Origin: Roseomonas sp. KE2513
GTDB taxonomy: Bacteria > Pseudomonadota > Alphaproteobacteria > Acetobacterales > Acetobacteraceae
Assembly (NCBI RefSeq): GCF_016107305.1
Contig: NZ_RCVR01000001.1
Coordinates: 124,001 to 188,000, forward strand
Direction: 5' to 3'
DNA: 64,000 bases
Shown: positions 1 through 8,620 of the stretch, piece after piece
Layout of the letters: each line of letters opens with the position of its first letter
Position numbering within the stretch: the first letter of the stretch is position 1
Notes under the pieces: model-generated
What the model saw: only the letters and a program-made list of their open reading frames with translations
The model's database searches: none
What the model was told of the DNA's origin: nothing
Made by a program: the position numbers and the translations under genes

Positions 1-775
1 TGATGTTGTAGGTTGCACCGCCCGCCATCATGCCGATGGTGACCACCGCAGGCTTCAACGGATCAACCTCGCGGCTCACCACCGTCTGCGCCTGCGAGAC
101 GAAATGCGCGGCCGCCACGATCGGATCGACGGCCGATTCCGGATGCGCCGCATGTCCCGACTTCCCGCGGAGCACGAGGTCGAAGCGGTCAGAGGCCGCA
201 AGGCAGGCGCCGCGCACGAAACCCGTCTCGCCCACGGGCATGTCGGGATGGTTGTGGAAGCCGAGCGCCATGTCGAAGCCCTCGGCCGCGCCGTCCGCGA
301 TCATCGCGGCCGCGCCCTCCAGCGTCTCCTCCGCCGGCTGGAACACGAGCGCCACGCGCCCTGCGAGCATCGGCGCGAGATCCTTCAGCACGGAGGCGAC
401 GCCGAGCAGCGTCGATGTGTGGATGTCGTGCCCGCAGGCATGCATCTTCCCGTCCACGGTGCTCGCGAAGGGCAGTCCCGTCTCCTCGTGGATCGGCAGC
501 GCGTCCATATCCGCTCGGATTGCGAGCGTCGGGCCCGGGCGCCCGCCCTCGATCATGCCGATGATTCCGGTCCGCCCGAGCCCCGTGCGGTGCGCGATGC
601 CGAGCCGCTCCAGTTCTCGTGAAACGATTCCGGCCGTCCGCACCTCCTCCATCGCGAGTTCGGGATGGGCGTGGATGTCGCGGCGGATGGCGACGAGCCC
701 GGGCGCCAATGCTTCCGCGGCCTCGGCGATCTTGCGGTCAGGATCATTGATTCTCATGCTGTTAGGCTCCGCCAT
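1..775 (-). CDS. M20-family amidohydrolase (hippurate hydrolase-like), 3' end cut by window edge
   Basis: The reading frame on the minus strand starts at an ATG at 775 (alternative ATG at 757) and runs off the left edge without a stop, giving about 258 residues. It shows the metal-binding signature of M20D peptidases: a MHACGHD motif after an IRADMDALPI stretch, then FQPAEE with the acidic pair, then HNHPDMPVGE. The family hydrolyses N-acyl amino acids (hippurate, N-acetyl or indole-3-acetyl conjugates) using two metal ions in the cytoplasm; the substrate cannot be read from sequence. The C-terminal part of the catalytic domain lies outside the window. It is divergent from tctB, with about 285 bases between the starts. 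Confidence 0.85.
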   Translation of the reverse strand, partial: MAEPNSMRINDPDRKIAEAAEALAPGLVAIRRDIHAHPELAMEEVRTAGIVSRELERLGIAHRTGLGRTGIIGMIEGGRPGPTLAIRADMDALPIHEETGLPFASTVDGKMHACGHDIHTSTLLGVASVLKDLAPMLAGRVALVFQPAEETLEGAAAMIADGAAEGFDMALGFHNHPDMPVGETGFVRGACLAASDRFDLVLRGKSGHAAHPESAVDPIVAAAHFVSQAQTVVSREVDPLKPAVVTIGMMAGGATYNI

Positions 776-992
776 GCCCCTGGTTATCGCAAGTATGTTG
801 CGCCGCAACCTAGGTGAAGAAGCATCCATGACAAGGCCGCAGCGAATCTGCCGCTTGTGGAGCCGCGCCGTGCCCCATAGTTTGCCGGGACTCCGCGTAC
901 TGGGAGGCGCGTCAGGGAAGAAGGGACGGAGAGCAGGCGACGTGGCGGCCGACACCTTGGGTGCTCGGTCGGCGTCGGCATGGCCCTCACCT

Positions 993-1001
993 CCCCCCCC
1001 C
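993..1001. repeat. C9 homopolymer tract upstream of tctB
   Basis: Nine consecutive C residues lie about 60 bases before the tctB start, in the divergent intergenic region. Tracts of this length can slip during replication, but nothing here shows that they do. Confidence 0.5.
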
Positions 1002-1060
1002 GCGTCGCGCCGCCTGGTCGGATCAGCAACTGACGAGGGCCTGCAAAGGGTGGAGCGTTC

Positions 1061-1678
1061 ATGAAAATAAGTCAGAAGGATCTCTGGGCCGGATTTCTGC
1101 TCATGTTCCTGGCCTTCATCGGCCTGTGGATCAACGGCGGTTTCCTCGGGCTCGGCCTCGAGCAGCACACCCTCGGCACCGCCCGACGCATGGGCCCCGG
1201 CTACATGCCGATGCTGGTGCTCTGGCTCCAAATGGCGCTCGGCGCGCTCGTCTTTGTCCTTGGCCTGCGTGGCGGCCCGGACGACCTTGAGGACTGGAAG
1301 AAGCTCGACTTCGTCACCCTCGCCGTCGCCATCGCGGTGGGCATCCTCATCTGGCGGGTGATGGAGGCCACGGGCTACAACACGAACTACATCCAGGTGG
1401 GCGCTGCCTGCCTCATCGGCCTGCTCCTCCTCGCCATCTCCCCGGCCTGGCGGCCGCTCGGCATGGTGCTCGGCTCCTTCGCCGTATTCGGGCTCCTGCT
1501 CGAGCCGCTCGGCCTGATGGTGTCGATCGTCGCTCTCTGCCTCATCGCCTCGCTCGCGGACCGCGAACATCGGCCGCTGGGCGTTGCCGGCATGTGCGTC
1601 TTCCTTTGCGCCCTCTGCTGGTTCGTCTTCATCTACGAGCTCGATATCCGTGTGCCGGTTTGGCCGGGTAGCTTCTGA
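1061..1678 (+). CDS. tctB: Tripartite tricarboxylate transporter small membrane subunit TctB
   Basis: A 205-residue membrane protein with a first helix at about residues 12-30, a short loop rich in Gly and Met (RRMGPGYMP, typical of TctB/DUF1468), and three further helices, four in all. TctB is the small integral-membrane partner of TctA in tripartite tricarboxylate transporters, which take up organic acids with a periplasmic TctC protein. The ATG at 1061 has GGAG at 1052-1055, five bases upstream. tctA follows after 30 bases, so the two are surely cotranscribed. No TctC gene is adjacent; the two TctC-type genes in this window are more than 25 kb away. Confidence 0.9.
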   Translation: MKISQKDLWAGFLLMFLAFIGLWINGGFLGLGLEQHTLGTARRMGPGYMPMLVLWLQMALGALVFVLGLRGGPDDLEDWKKLDFVTLAVAIAVGILIWRVMEATGYNTNYIQVGAACLIGLLLLAISPAWRPLGMVLGSFAVFGLLLEPLGLMVSIVALCLIASLADREHRPLGVAGMCVFLCALCWFVFIYELDIRVPVWPGSF

Positions 1679-1708
1679 ACCGACGGGCATAGGAAGGGCC
1701 AAGACACC

Positions 1709-3211
1709 ATGGAACTGCTTCTCTCCAACCTCGCACACGGATTCGGCGTCGCTCTCACGCTGAACAATGTGCTCTTCGCGCTGCTGGGCGCTCTGATCGG
1801 CACCGCCATCGGCGTGCTGCCGGGCATCGGCCCCGTGGCCACCATCTCGCTCCTGCTGCCGATCACCTTCGGCCAGCCCGCGACCACCGCCATCATCATG
1901 CTCGCCGGCATCTACTACGGCGCGCAGTACGGCGGCTCGACCACCTCGATCCTGCTGAACCTGCCCGGCGAGGTCTCCTCGGTCGTCACGACGCTCGAGG
2001 GCTACAAGATGGCCCGCAACGGGCGGGCCGGCGCGGCGCTCACCATCGCGGCCGTCGGCTCTTTCATTGCTGGCAGCTTCTCCACCCTGCTCGTCGCGGC
2101 CTCCGGTCCGGCACTGACGCAGGTCGCGCTTTCCTTCGGCCCAGCCGACTACTTCTCCCTCATGCTGCTCGGCCTCGTCATATCGGCCGTGCTCGCGCAG
2201 GGCTCGGTGCTGAAGTCGATCGCCATGGTGGTGCTTGGTGTCACCCTCGGCCTCGTCGGAACGGACGTGCAGACCGGCCAGCAGCGCTTCACCTTCGGCG
2301 TGCCGGAACTGTCCGACGGCCTCGGCTTCGTCTCTATCGCCATGGGTATCTTCGGCATCGGCGAGATCATCCTCAACCTCGAGCGCCCTGAAGCGCGGTC
2401 GGTGATGTCCGGCAAGGTCGGCAGCCTCATGCTGACCCGGGCAGAGGCCAAGCGCTGCGTTGCGCCGGTCCTTCGTGGAACGCTGCTCGGCTCCGTCCTC
2501 GGCATCCTGCCCGGTGGCGGCGCCTCCCTCGCGGCCTTCGGCTCCTACATGCTCGAGAGCAAGGTCTCGTCCCACCGCCACGAGTTCGGCACGGGCGCCA
2601 TTGAGGGCGTGGCCGGTCCGGAGTCCGCCAACAACGCGGCTGCCCAGACCTCCTTCATCCCGCTGCTCACGCTCGGCATCCCGGCCAACGCCGTGATGGC
2701 GCTGATGGTCGGCGCCCTGATCATCCAGGGCATCCAGCCGGGCCCGCGCATGGTGGAAGCCCAGCCCGACCTCTTCTGGGGCCTCATCTGCTCCATGTGG
2801 GTCGGTAACCTGATGCTGCTCGTCATCAACCTGCCGCTTATCGGCATGTGGGTGAAGCTGCTGCAGGTGCCTTACAAGTACCTCTACCCCGCCATTCTCG
2901 TATTCTGCGCGATCGGCGTGTACTCGCTGAACAACTCGGTTTTCGACGTCTATCAGACCCTGTTCTTCGGCATCCTCGGCTACATCTTCTCCAAGCTTAA
3001 GATGGAGGCCGCGCCGCTCCTCATCGGCTTCGTGCTTGGCCCGATGATGGAGGAGCATCTGCGCCGCGCCATGCTGCTCTCCCGCGGCGACATTACGGTC
3101 TTCGTCGAGCGGCCCATCAGCGCCACCCTGCTCGGCATTGCCTTCATCGCGCTCGCCGCGATGCTCCTGCCGGGCCTGCGCTCGGGCAAGGACAAGGCCC
3201 TGGCCGAGTAG
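1709..3211 (+). CDS. tctA: Tripartite tricarboxylate transporter large permease TctA
   Basis: A 500-residue polytopic protein matching the usual TctA length. It begins with a hydrophobic segment containing GVLPGIGPVATISLLLP, followed by the YYGAQYGGSTTSILLNLPGE region that is strongly conserved in TctA, and a second related segment around GILPGGGASLAAFGSYMLE and GVAGPESANNAAAQTSFIPLLTLGIP. The two halves reflect the internal duplication known for this family. It forms the transport channel for carboxylates driven by an ion gradient. AGGAAGGG at 1691-1698 serves as ribosome site. The operon ends at a clear terminator 38 bases downstream. Confidence 0.93.
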   Translation: MELLLSNLAHGFGVALTLNNVLFALLGALIGTAIGVLPGIGPVATISLLLPITFGQPATTAIIMLAGIYYGAQYGGSTTSILLNLPGEVSSVVTTLEGYKMARNGRAGAALTIAAVGSFIAGSFSTLLVAASGPALTQVALSFGPADYFSLMLLGLVISAVLAQGSVLKSIAMVVLGVTLGLVGTDVQTGQQRFTFGVPELSDGLGFVSIAMGIFGIGEIILNLERPEARSVMSGKVGSLMLTRAEAKRCVAPVLRGTLLGSVLGILPGGGASLAAFGSYMLESKVSSHRHEFGTGAIEGVAGPESANNAAAQTSFIPLLTLGIPANAVMALMVGALIIQGIQPGPRMVEAQPDLFWGLICSMWVGNLMLLVINLPLIGMWVKLLQVPYKYLYPAILVFCAIGVYSLNNSVFDVYQTLFFGILGYIFSKLKMEAAPLLIGFVLGPMMEEHLRRAMLLSRGDITVFVERPISATLLGIAFIALAAMLLPGLRSGKDKALAE

Positions 3212-3248
3212 GAACTTTCCGAGTAGCCGGGCCACAACAGGCTCCGCC

Positions 3249-3283
3249 AAAGCCGCCCTGGGAAACCAGGGCGGCTTTTCTTT
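3249..3283 (+). terminator. Intrinsic terminator of tctBA
   Basis: A perfect 13-base-pair stem (3249-3261 with 3266-3278) closes on a GAAA tetraloop and runs into a T-rich tail (TTTTCTTTT). It sits between tctA and the start of the manC-type gene. Confidence 0.92.
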
Positions 3284-3327
3284 TGCTCCCCTCTCCGTTA
3301 CCTGTCCCGCGTCCGCAGAGAGAGCCC

Positions 3328-4749
3328 ATGTCCGACGATCGTGTTGTTCCCGTGATCCTGTCCGGCGGTGTCGGCACGCGCCTCTGGCCACTGTCGCGCG
3401 AGGGATTCCCGAAGCAGTTCTGGCCGCTGGTCGGGTCCTCCACCATGCTTCAGGAGACGGTCGGCCGCGCCACCGGCCCCGGCTTCGCCCCGCCGATGAT
3501 TATCTGCGCGGAGGCGCACCGCTTCCTCGTCGCCGAGCAGCTGCGCGAGGCCGGCGTCGCGGGCGGCCGCATCGTGCTCGAGCCCGCGGCCCGCAACTCG
3601 GCCCCGGCCATCGCCGCCGCCGCCATCCTGGCCGTGGAGGAAAACCCGCAAGCCCTCCTCTGGATCATGGCCGCTGACGCCGCGATCAAGGACCTGCCGG
3701 CGCTGCACGCGGCCCTCGACCGCGCTGCCGCCGCGGCGCGCGCCGGCCACATCGTCGCCTTCGGCATGCGCCCCACCACGCCCGAAACCGGCTTCGGCTA
3801 CATGGAGGCCGGCGCCCCGCTGCCCGGCCTCGAGGGCGCCTCCGCCATCGCCTCCTTCGTCGAGAAGCCCGACGCCGCCCGTGCAGCCGAATTCCTCGCC
3901 GGCGGCCGCCACCTCTGGAACGCCGGCATGTTCGTCGCCCGCGCCAGCACCCTGCTCGCCGAGCTGGAGCGCCTCGCCCCCGAGCTCGTTTCGGCCGTTC
4001 GCGCCGCTGTCGAGACCGCCGGCCGCGATCTCGACTTCGTCCGCCTCGGCGCCGCCTTCGCCGAGGCCCCCTCCATCTCCATCGACTACGCCGTGATGGA
4101 GCGCACTGCCCACGCCGCCGTGGTCCCCGCCGACATGGGCTGGTCCGACGTCGGCTCCTGGGACGCGCTCTGGCAGGTCTCGCCCAAGGATGCCGCGGGC
4201 AACGCCACCCACGGCCCCACCTCCCTGGTTGATGCAAAGAACTGCTACGTCCGCTCCGAGGGCATCCTCACCACCGTCGTCGGCCTTGAGGACGTGATCG
4301 TGGTCGCGACCGAGGACGCCGTGCTCGCCCTCCACCGCGACCGTGCCCAGGACGTGAAGAAGCTGGTGGACCAGCTTAAGGCCCAGAAGCGCCCGGAAGC
4401 TGGCGCCCATCGCCGCATGTACCGCCCCTGGGGCCACTACGAGGGCCTCATCCAGGGCGACCGCTTCCAGGTAAAGAAGATCCTCGTCCGTCCGGGCGAG
4501 AAGCTCTCTCTCCAGAAGCACTATCACCGCGCCGAGCACTGGGTGGTGGTGAACGGCACCGCCATCGTCGAGCGCGATGCCGAGCGCCTGCTGCTGCGCG
4601 AGAACGAGTCCGTCTACCTCCCGCTTGGCTGCGTCCACCGCCTCGAGAATCCGGGCATGATCCCGCTCACCCTCATCGAGGTGCAGGCCGGCGCCTATCT
4701 CGGCGAGGACGACATCGTCCGCTTTGAGGACACCTACGGCCGGGCCTGA
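3328..4749 (+). CDS. manC: Mannose-1-phosphate guanylyltransferase / mannose-6-phosphate isomerase
   Basis: A 473-residue bifunctional enzyme of the AlgA/ManC type (type II PMI-GMP). The N-terminal nucleotidyltransferase part has LSGGVGTRLWPLSR at residues 11-24 and FVEKPD further on; the C-terminal cupin part carries PWGHYEGL, then QKHYHRAEHWVVV and the metal-ligand histidines expected of the isomerase. It makes GDP-mannose from fructose-6-phosphate and mannose-1-phosphate for exopolysaccharide or LPS. The ATG at 3328 is chosen because AGAGAG lies just upstream and the Rossmann-type beta strand begins at residue 6; an earlier in-frame start at 3283 would add a Pro-rich tail with no support. 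It appears to be a single-gene unit after the tct terminator. Confidence 0.92.
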   Translation: MSDDRVVPVILSGGVGTRLWPLSREGFPKQFWPLVGSSTMLQETVGRATGPGFAPPMIICAEAHRFLVAEQLREAGVAGGRIVLEPAARNSAPAIAAAAILAVEENPQALLWIMAADAAIKDLPALHAALDRAAAAARAGHIVAFGMRPTTPETGFGYMEAGAPLPGLEGASAIASFVEKPDAARAAEFLAGGRHLWNAGMFVARASTLLAELERLAPELVSAVRAAVETAGRDLDFVRLGAAFAEAPSISIDYAVMERTAHAAVVPADMGWSDVGSWDALWQVSPKDAAGNATHGPTSLVDAKNCYVRSEGILTTVVGLEDVIVVATEDAVLALHRDRAQDVKKLVDQLKAQKRPEAGAHRRMYRPWGHYEGLIQGDRFQVKKILVRPGEKLSLQKHYHRAEHWVVVNGTAIVERDAERLLLRENESVYLPLGCVHRLENPGMIPLTLIEVQAGAYLGEDDIVRFEDTYGRA

Positions 4750-4978
4750 CCGGCACGCCATTAGGAGGGCGCCGTTGGCGGCCCCCTCACGCGCGGGATC
4801 AGCCGATCACCACGCGGCTCGGCATCCTCTTCATCGCCTCGCGTGAGGCGGAGAACTTCATGGTCGTCCGGGGCATGGCCGCCGGTGGCCTGATCGCCCT
4901 CGTGGTGGTCGTCCTCGCACGTCCCGCCCGCAAGTCGCGCCGCTTCCGCCGTCAGCCCGCCAGCCCCACACTGGGGCC

Positions 4979-6559
4979 ATGCACCTGCTCGAGATCACCG
5001 TGGCCCTGATGGCGGCTTGCGTCGCCTTCGCGGTCCTCGCCCGCCGCACACGCCTGCCTTACGCGGTGGTCCTCGTTCTCGGCGGCATGGGCCTCGCCTT
5101 CGTCCCCGGCCTGCCGCATCTCCGGCTGGACCCCGAACTGGCGCTGGCCGCCTTTCTCCCCCCGCTCCTGCAGGCCAGCGCCTGGCGCACGGACTGGCGC
5201 CAGTTCCGCGCCTCCATCAGGCCCATCCTCCTCCTCGCCTTCGGCGCCGTGATCTTCACCGCCCTCTGCGTCGCCGTCGTCGCCCGCCTCCTGCTGCCGG
5301 ACCTGCCCTGGGCCGCCGCCATCGCGCTCGGCGCCGTCGTCGCGCCGCCCGATGCCGTCGCCGCCGCCTCCATCCTCAAGCGCCTTCCCCTGCCCCAGCG
5401 CGTGATCACCGTGCTGGAGGGAGAGAGCCTGATGAACGACGCTTCCGCCCTCGTGCTCTTCCGCCTCGCGGTCGGAGCACTGGCGGCCGGCAGCGTCTCC
5501 CCGGCGCTGGCCGCGCTCACCTTCCTCGGTGTCGGCCTCGGCGGCATGGCGGTCGGCTGGGCCGTCGCCTGGGTCGCCGGCCGCCTCACGCCCCGCCTCG
5601 GCGACACCCTGCTGGAGGTCGCTCTCACCTTCCTCACCGCCTATGTCGCGTATCTCGCGGCGGAGGCCCTCGAGGTCTCGGGCGTCATGGCTGTCGTCAC
5701 CTGCGGCATCCTCCTCGTCCGCGGTCAGCGCAACCTGCTCAGCGCGCGCACGCGGACGGAGGCGCGCGCCACCTGGGGCTTCGTCGAGTTCGCCCTCACG
5801 AGCCTCGTCTTCATCCTCGTCGGGCTCCAGCTGAACAGCATCCTGGAGCGGCTAGGCCCCTATTCTACCGGTTTCCTGGCCGTCGCCGCCGCCGCCCTCT
5901 CGGCCACGCTCATCCTCTCGCGCCTTGCCTGGGTCATGCCCTTCGCGCTGCTGCCGGCCCTGTTTCCCGCCACCTCCCGCTTCATCGCCACGAAGGACGG
6001 CCTGCCCCTCCCGCGGGAAGCTGTGGTGATCGGCTGGGCCGGGATGCGCGGCGTGGTCTCGCTGGCCACCGCCATCGCCCTGCCCAACGACACCGCTCAC
6101 CGCGAATTGCTCGTCTTCCTCGCCTTCGTGGCCATCCTCGCGACCCTCGTGGTCCAGGGCACCACCCTCGGCTGGGTCATCATGCGGCTGAAGGTCGCCC
6201 TCCCCGGCCGCGACGGCATGGACCGCGAAGAAGCCGCCGCCCGCCGCGCCATGGCCCGCGCCGCCCTCGGCGAGGTGCAGGGCCGGCTCGACAGCCCGCT
6301 CGACGGCGCCATCGCCCGCGACCTGGTGGGCGAGTTCCGCGACATCGACCGCGTCTACTCCGGCGTGGCCGCCGGCGGCGCCCAGGCGGAAATGCTCGCC
6401 CGCCTTCAAATCCGCCTGGCCGCCATCCGCAGCGCCCGCCGTGCCCTGATCGAGCACGAGGCCGGGAGCACCACCTCCGAGGAAATGCTCGCCGGCCTCC
6501 TCGCGGAAACCGACCATGAGGAACTGCGGCTGATGCGCCAGATTTCCCAAACCCGCTGA
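4979..6559 (+). CDS. CPA1-family Na+/H+ antiporter
   Basis: A 526-residue membrane protein with about 12 helices in the first 400 residues and a charged cytoplasmic tail of about 120 residues. The family hallmark LEGESLMNDASALVLFR lies near residues 143-159; the Asn-Asp pair is the ion-binding site of CPA1 exchangers. APPDAVAAASILKRL just before it and WAGMRGVVSLATAIALP later are also typical of bacterial NhaP/YjcE proteins. It exchanges cytoplasmic Na+ (or K+) for protons. The start at 4979 is the first ATG; no strong ribosome site is visible, so initiation could be weak. It stands about 230 bases after the manC-type gene and probably has its own promoter. Confidence 0.9.
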   Translation: MHLLEITVALMAACVAFAVLARRTRLPYAVVLVLGGMGLAFVPGLPHLRLDPELALAAFLPPLLQASAWRTDWRQFRASIRPILLLAFGAVIFTALCVAVVARLLLPDLPWAAAIALGAVVAPPDAVAAASILKRLPLPQRVITVLEGESLMNDASALVLFRLAVGALAAGSVSPALAALTFLGVGLGGMAVGWAVAWVAGRLTPRLGDTLLEVALTFLTAYVAYLAAEALEVSGVMAVVTCGILLVRGQRNLLSARTRTEARATWGFVEFALTSLVFILVGLQLNSILERLGPYSTGFLAVAAAALSATLILSRLAWVMPFALLPALFPATSRFIATKDGLPLPREAVVIGWAGMRGVVSLATAIALPNDTAHRELLVFLAFVAILATLVVQGTTLGWVIMRLKVALPGRDGMDREEAAARRAMARAALGEVQGRLDSPLDGAIARDLVGEFRDIDRVYSGVAAGGAQAEMLARLQIRLAAIRSARRALIEHEAGSTTSEEMLAGLLAETDHEELRLMRQISQTR

Positions 6560-7041
6560 CACCACGGAACAGCGCATCGTCCGGCGCCGCTTTGGGGCTT
6601 GGCACCCGCCTCGAGTCGGGGTGGCGGGTGGCGATGGTGCTCTTCGCTGCTGGCGATGCCTGGACGGTGGCTGAGCCGCTGCCGTCCCCGCATGGCCAAT
6701 GGCAGGGCTGAGAGCAGCGCCCAACTCGGCCGTGCCCGCCGGACAGGGGGCGCAACTTCGCCTGTCTTGCCCGCTGTCAGCGCCGATCCGCCAATGTCGA
6801 ACGCCGCGCTAGGATCTACTTTGCCCCGGTAACGCTCGCCCGTGTCGTGAACTATCGTGCCATCAGTTGAGATCCTGTTCGTGGCTCCCCGCTAAGCGAA
6901 CTCTGTTTCGGTCACAACGTCTTCGAATCACGGAACGATTGTAACGGTTATTTTACGAAAGTTATGTCTCAATATCTGGAAAAATTCTCCTCTTGAGACC
7001 TCATTCACACTAGCATTACTGATCCGGAATAGTTTGAGGTC
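6560..7041. other. Gene-poor spacer with AT-rich promoter-like end
   Basis: I see no convincing gene in these 482 bases. The first 280 bases are GC-rich and anonymous. The last 150 or so are clearly richer in A and T than the rest of the window and include an inverted pair GTCTCAA (6966-6972) and TTGAGAC (6993-6999), a plausible promoter or operator region for the acyltransferase gene that follows. Confidence 0.5.
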
Positions 7042-8235
7042 ATGATGCTCAGTAACGAGGTCCTGGTACTTCCTGGCCTACTGGCTTTGGGCTTGGCCGG
7101 CTTCCGATGGCGACGACGAGTTGAGCAGGGCTGCGAACTGCGACCTCCCTTGGGAGGAAAACTGACGAGCATCCAGGCAGCCCGCGGCTTCGCTGCCATG
7201 CTCGTCGCCATTTACCACCTGGAGCGTCTGACGCAGCCCGATCAGTATCTGGGACGAATGGCCTTCGACGGTGTCTTCGGGTTCGGGCACGCCGGCGTGG
7301 ACTTCTTTTTCGTCCTAAGCGGCTTCATCATCTACTACGTTCATCATCGCGACCTCGGCGTCCCTGCGGCCTTATCCCGGTTTGTCTGGCGCCGCGCGAC
7401 CCGCATCTACCCGGCCTACTGGCTCGTCACCGCTTTCGTCATTCTGACGACAGCCCTTGTCGTCCCGCACTGGACCGACCGCTTCCCCATTCAGCACGTT
7501 CTGGGCTCGCTGATCCTCCTACCTCAGGCGACCGAGCCGGTCCTTACCGTCGGCTGGACGCTTGTCCACGAGGTCGTGTTCTACGTGCTCTTCGCGATCG
7601 GGATCGCCTCGCGCCGCGTCGGATCAGTGGTGGTCCTGACGTGGCTCGCCATCATCGTAGCCGGCACCTTCATCCCACCTGAAGGCCTGATTCTGCGGCA
7701 CCTGGCGTCGAACTATAATCTGCTGTTCATGATCGGTCTGCTGACAGCACACATCGTGCTTCGCGTCAGCGTCTCACGTCCCTTGCTCTGGGCGCTTGGC
7801 GGGTTCTGCGCACTTCTTGGTGCGGGCTGGACAGAGAACGCAGGGCTTTTTCAAGTGAACGACCTTACCGGTCGGCTCCTCTACGGGTTCTCGTCGATGG
7901 CCATCATCATCGGTCTGGCCGCGGCTGAACGGACGGGCAGGCTACGCGTCGGGCGCACTGCAATGTTCCTCGGCGACGTGTCCTACGCACTCTATCTGGT
8001 CCATGTGACGGTTATCGCGAACACGCTGTGGCTGTTGGCGAAATCCGGCATGATCGAACACGTGCCAGTTCCTGTCCTGGCCGCCGGGACGCTGACCGCT
8101 TCCATCGCAGCGGCGGCGGTCATTCACCTGAAGATCGAGCGTCCGGTGCTGAGATGGGCGCAGGGAGGCCGCGCTTCCAACGGAACTCGCACCGTACCTG
8201 TTGCGGCCTCTCAGGTGGCCACTGGAACCAGCTGA
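7042..8235 (+). CDS. Acyltransferase family 3 membrane protein (OafA/YrhL-like)
   Basis: A 397-residue integral membrane protein with about ten helices. The family signature is visible: IQAARGFAAMLVAIYHLERL with the conserved histidine, followed by GHAGVDFFFVLSGFIIYYV and WRRATRIYPAYW. Such enzymes transfer acetyl or other acyl groups from the cytoplasm to sugars of LPS O-antigen, exopolysaccharide or nodulation factors; the acceptor is unknown. GAGGT at 7036-7040 lies four bases before the second ATG (7045), so either 7042 or 7045 may be the start. Its codon use is less GC-biased than the neighbours and it sits alone between two gene-poor spacers, which suggests acquisition by transfer. Confidence 0.88.
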   Translation: MMLSNEVLVLPGLLALGLAGFRWRRRVEQGCELRPPLGGKLTSIQAARGFAAMLVAIYHLERLTQPDQYLGRMAFDGVFGFGHAGVDFFFVLSGFIIYYVHHRDLGVPAALSRFVWRRATRIYPAYWLVTAFVILTTALVVPHWTDRFPIQHVLGSLILLPQATEPVLTVGWTLVHEVVFYVLFAIGIASRRVGSVVVLTWLAIIVAGTFIPPEGLILRHLASNYNLLFMIGLLTAHIVLRVSVSRPLLWALGGFCALLGAGWTENAGLFQVNDLTGRLLYGFSSMAIIIGLAAAERTGRLRVGRTAMFLGDVSYALYLVHVTVIANTLWLLAKSGMIEHVPVPVLAAGTLTASIAAAAVIHLKIERPVLRWAQGGRASNGTRTVPVAASQVATGTS

Positions 8236-8620
8236 GGAGAGGCGTCCGAGAGATCCATCCGGAACGCACAACGCCATAGCCCGCCGAGATGATGATTTTT
8301 GAGGTAAATCCAGGCGTGGACTGCCCTGCTGGCACTGCGCTTGGATGGGCAAGAAAGACCGCTGGCCGATTTCCCGGCAAGGAGAGAACCCGGAGGGGGG
8401 ACACAGCCAGACAACGAAGGCGATTGGCGCGAGGCGAGGTGCAGGCCAGCGCGGCGTCCGCGGCGGAAGGTCCCACCGCGGCTCCAGACCCAAGGCCCTC
8501 CCGCCGCAAAGCGATCCGACGGGTGAAAACAGGTGATTGTCAGGGGTGGGCAGAGGAAGAAGTCGTTCTTCCCCTGCCCAAGTAGAAAAGCGACGAGAGC
8601 CCGAAACGAGCCCTGCCCGC
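8236..8620. other. Gene-poor spacer between convergent genes
   Basis: These 385 bases lie between the acyltransferase gene and the aldolase gene, which converge on it. Several short frames are open, but none has a ribosome site or a recognisable product. The only structure I can support is the hairpin at 8548-8579. Confidence 0.45.
8548..8579. terminator. Hairpin between convergent genes, probable bidirectional terminator
   Basis: GGGCAG A GGAAGAA pairs with TTCTTCC C CTGCCC around a GTCG loop, giving 13 pairs with one A-C mismatch. No clear T tract follows on either strand, so it may need Rho or act only as an RNA end-stabiliser. Confidence 0.5.

Noticed and set aside
4764-4789. Short hairpin after the manC-type gene
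   Set aside because: Stem is interrupted and there is no T tract; too weak to call a terminator.
4859-5010. Small frame with one hydrophobic stretch (GGLIALVVVVLARPARKSRR) before the antiporter
   Set aside because: Overlaps the antiporter start, has only a moderate ribosome site, and the C-terminal part is in a shadow frame. Possible remnant, not listed as a gene.
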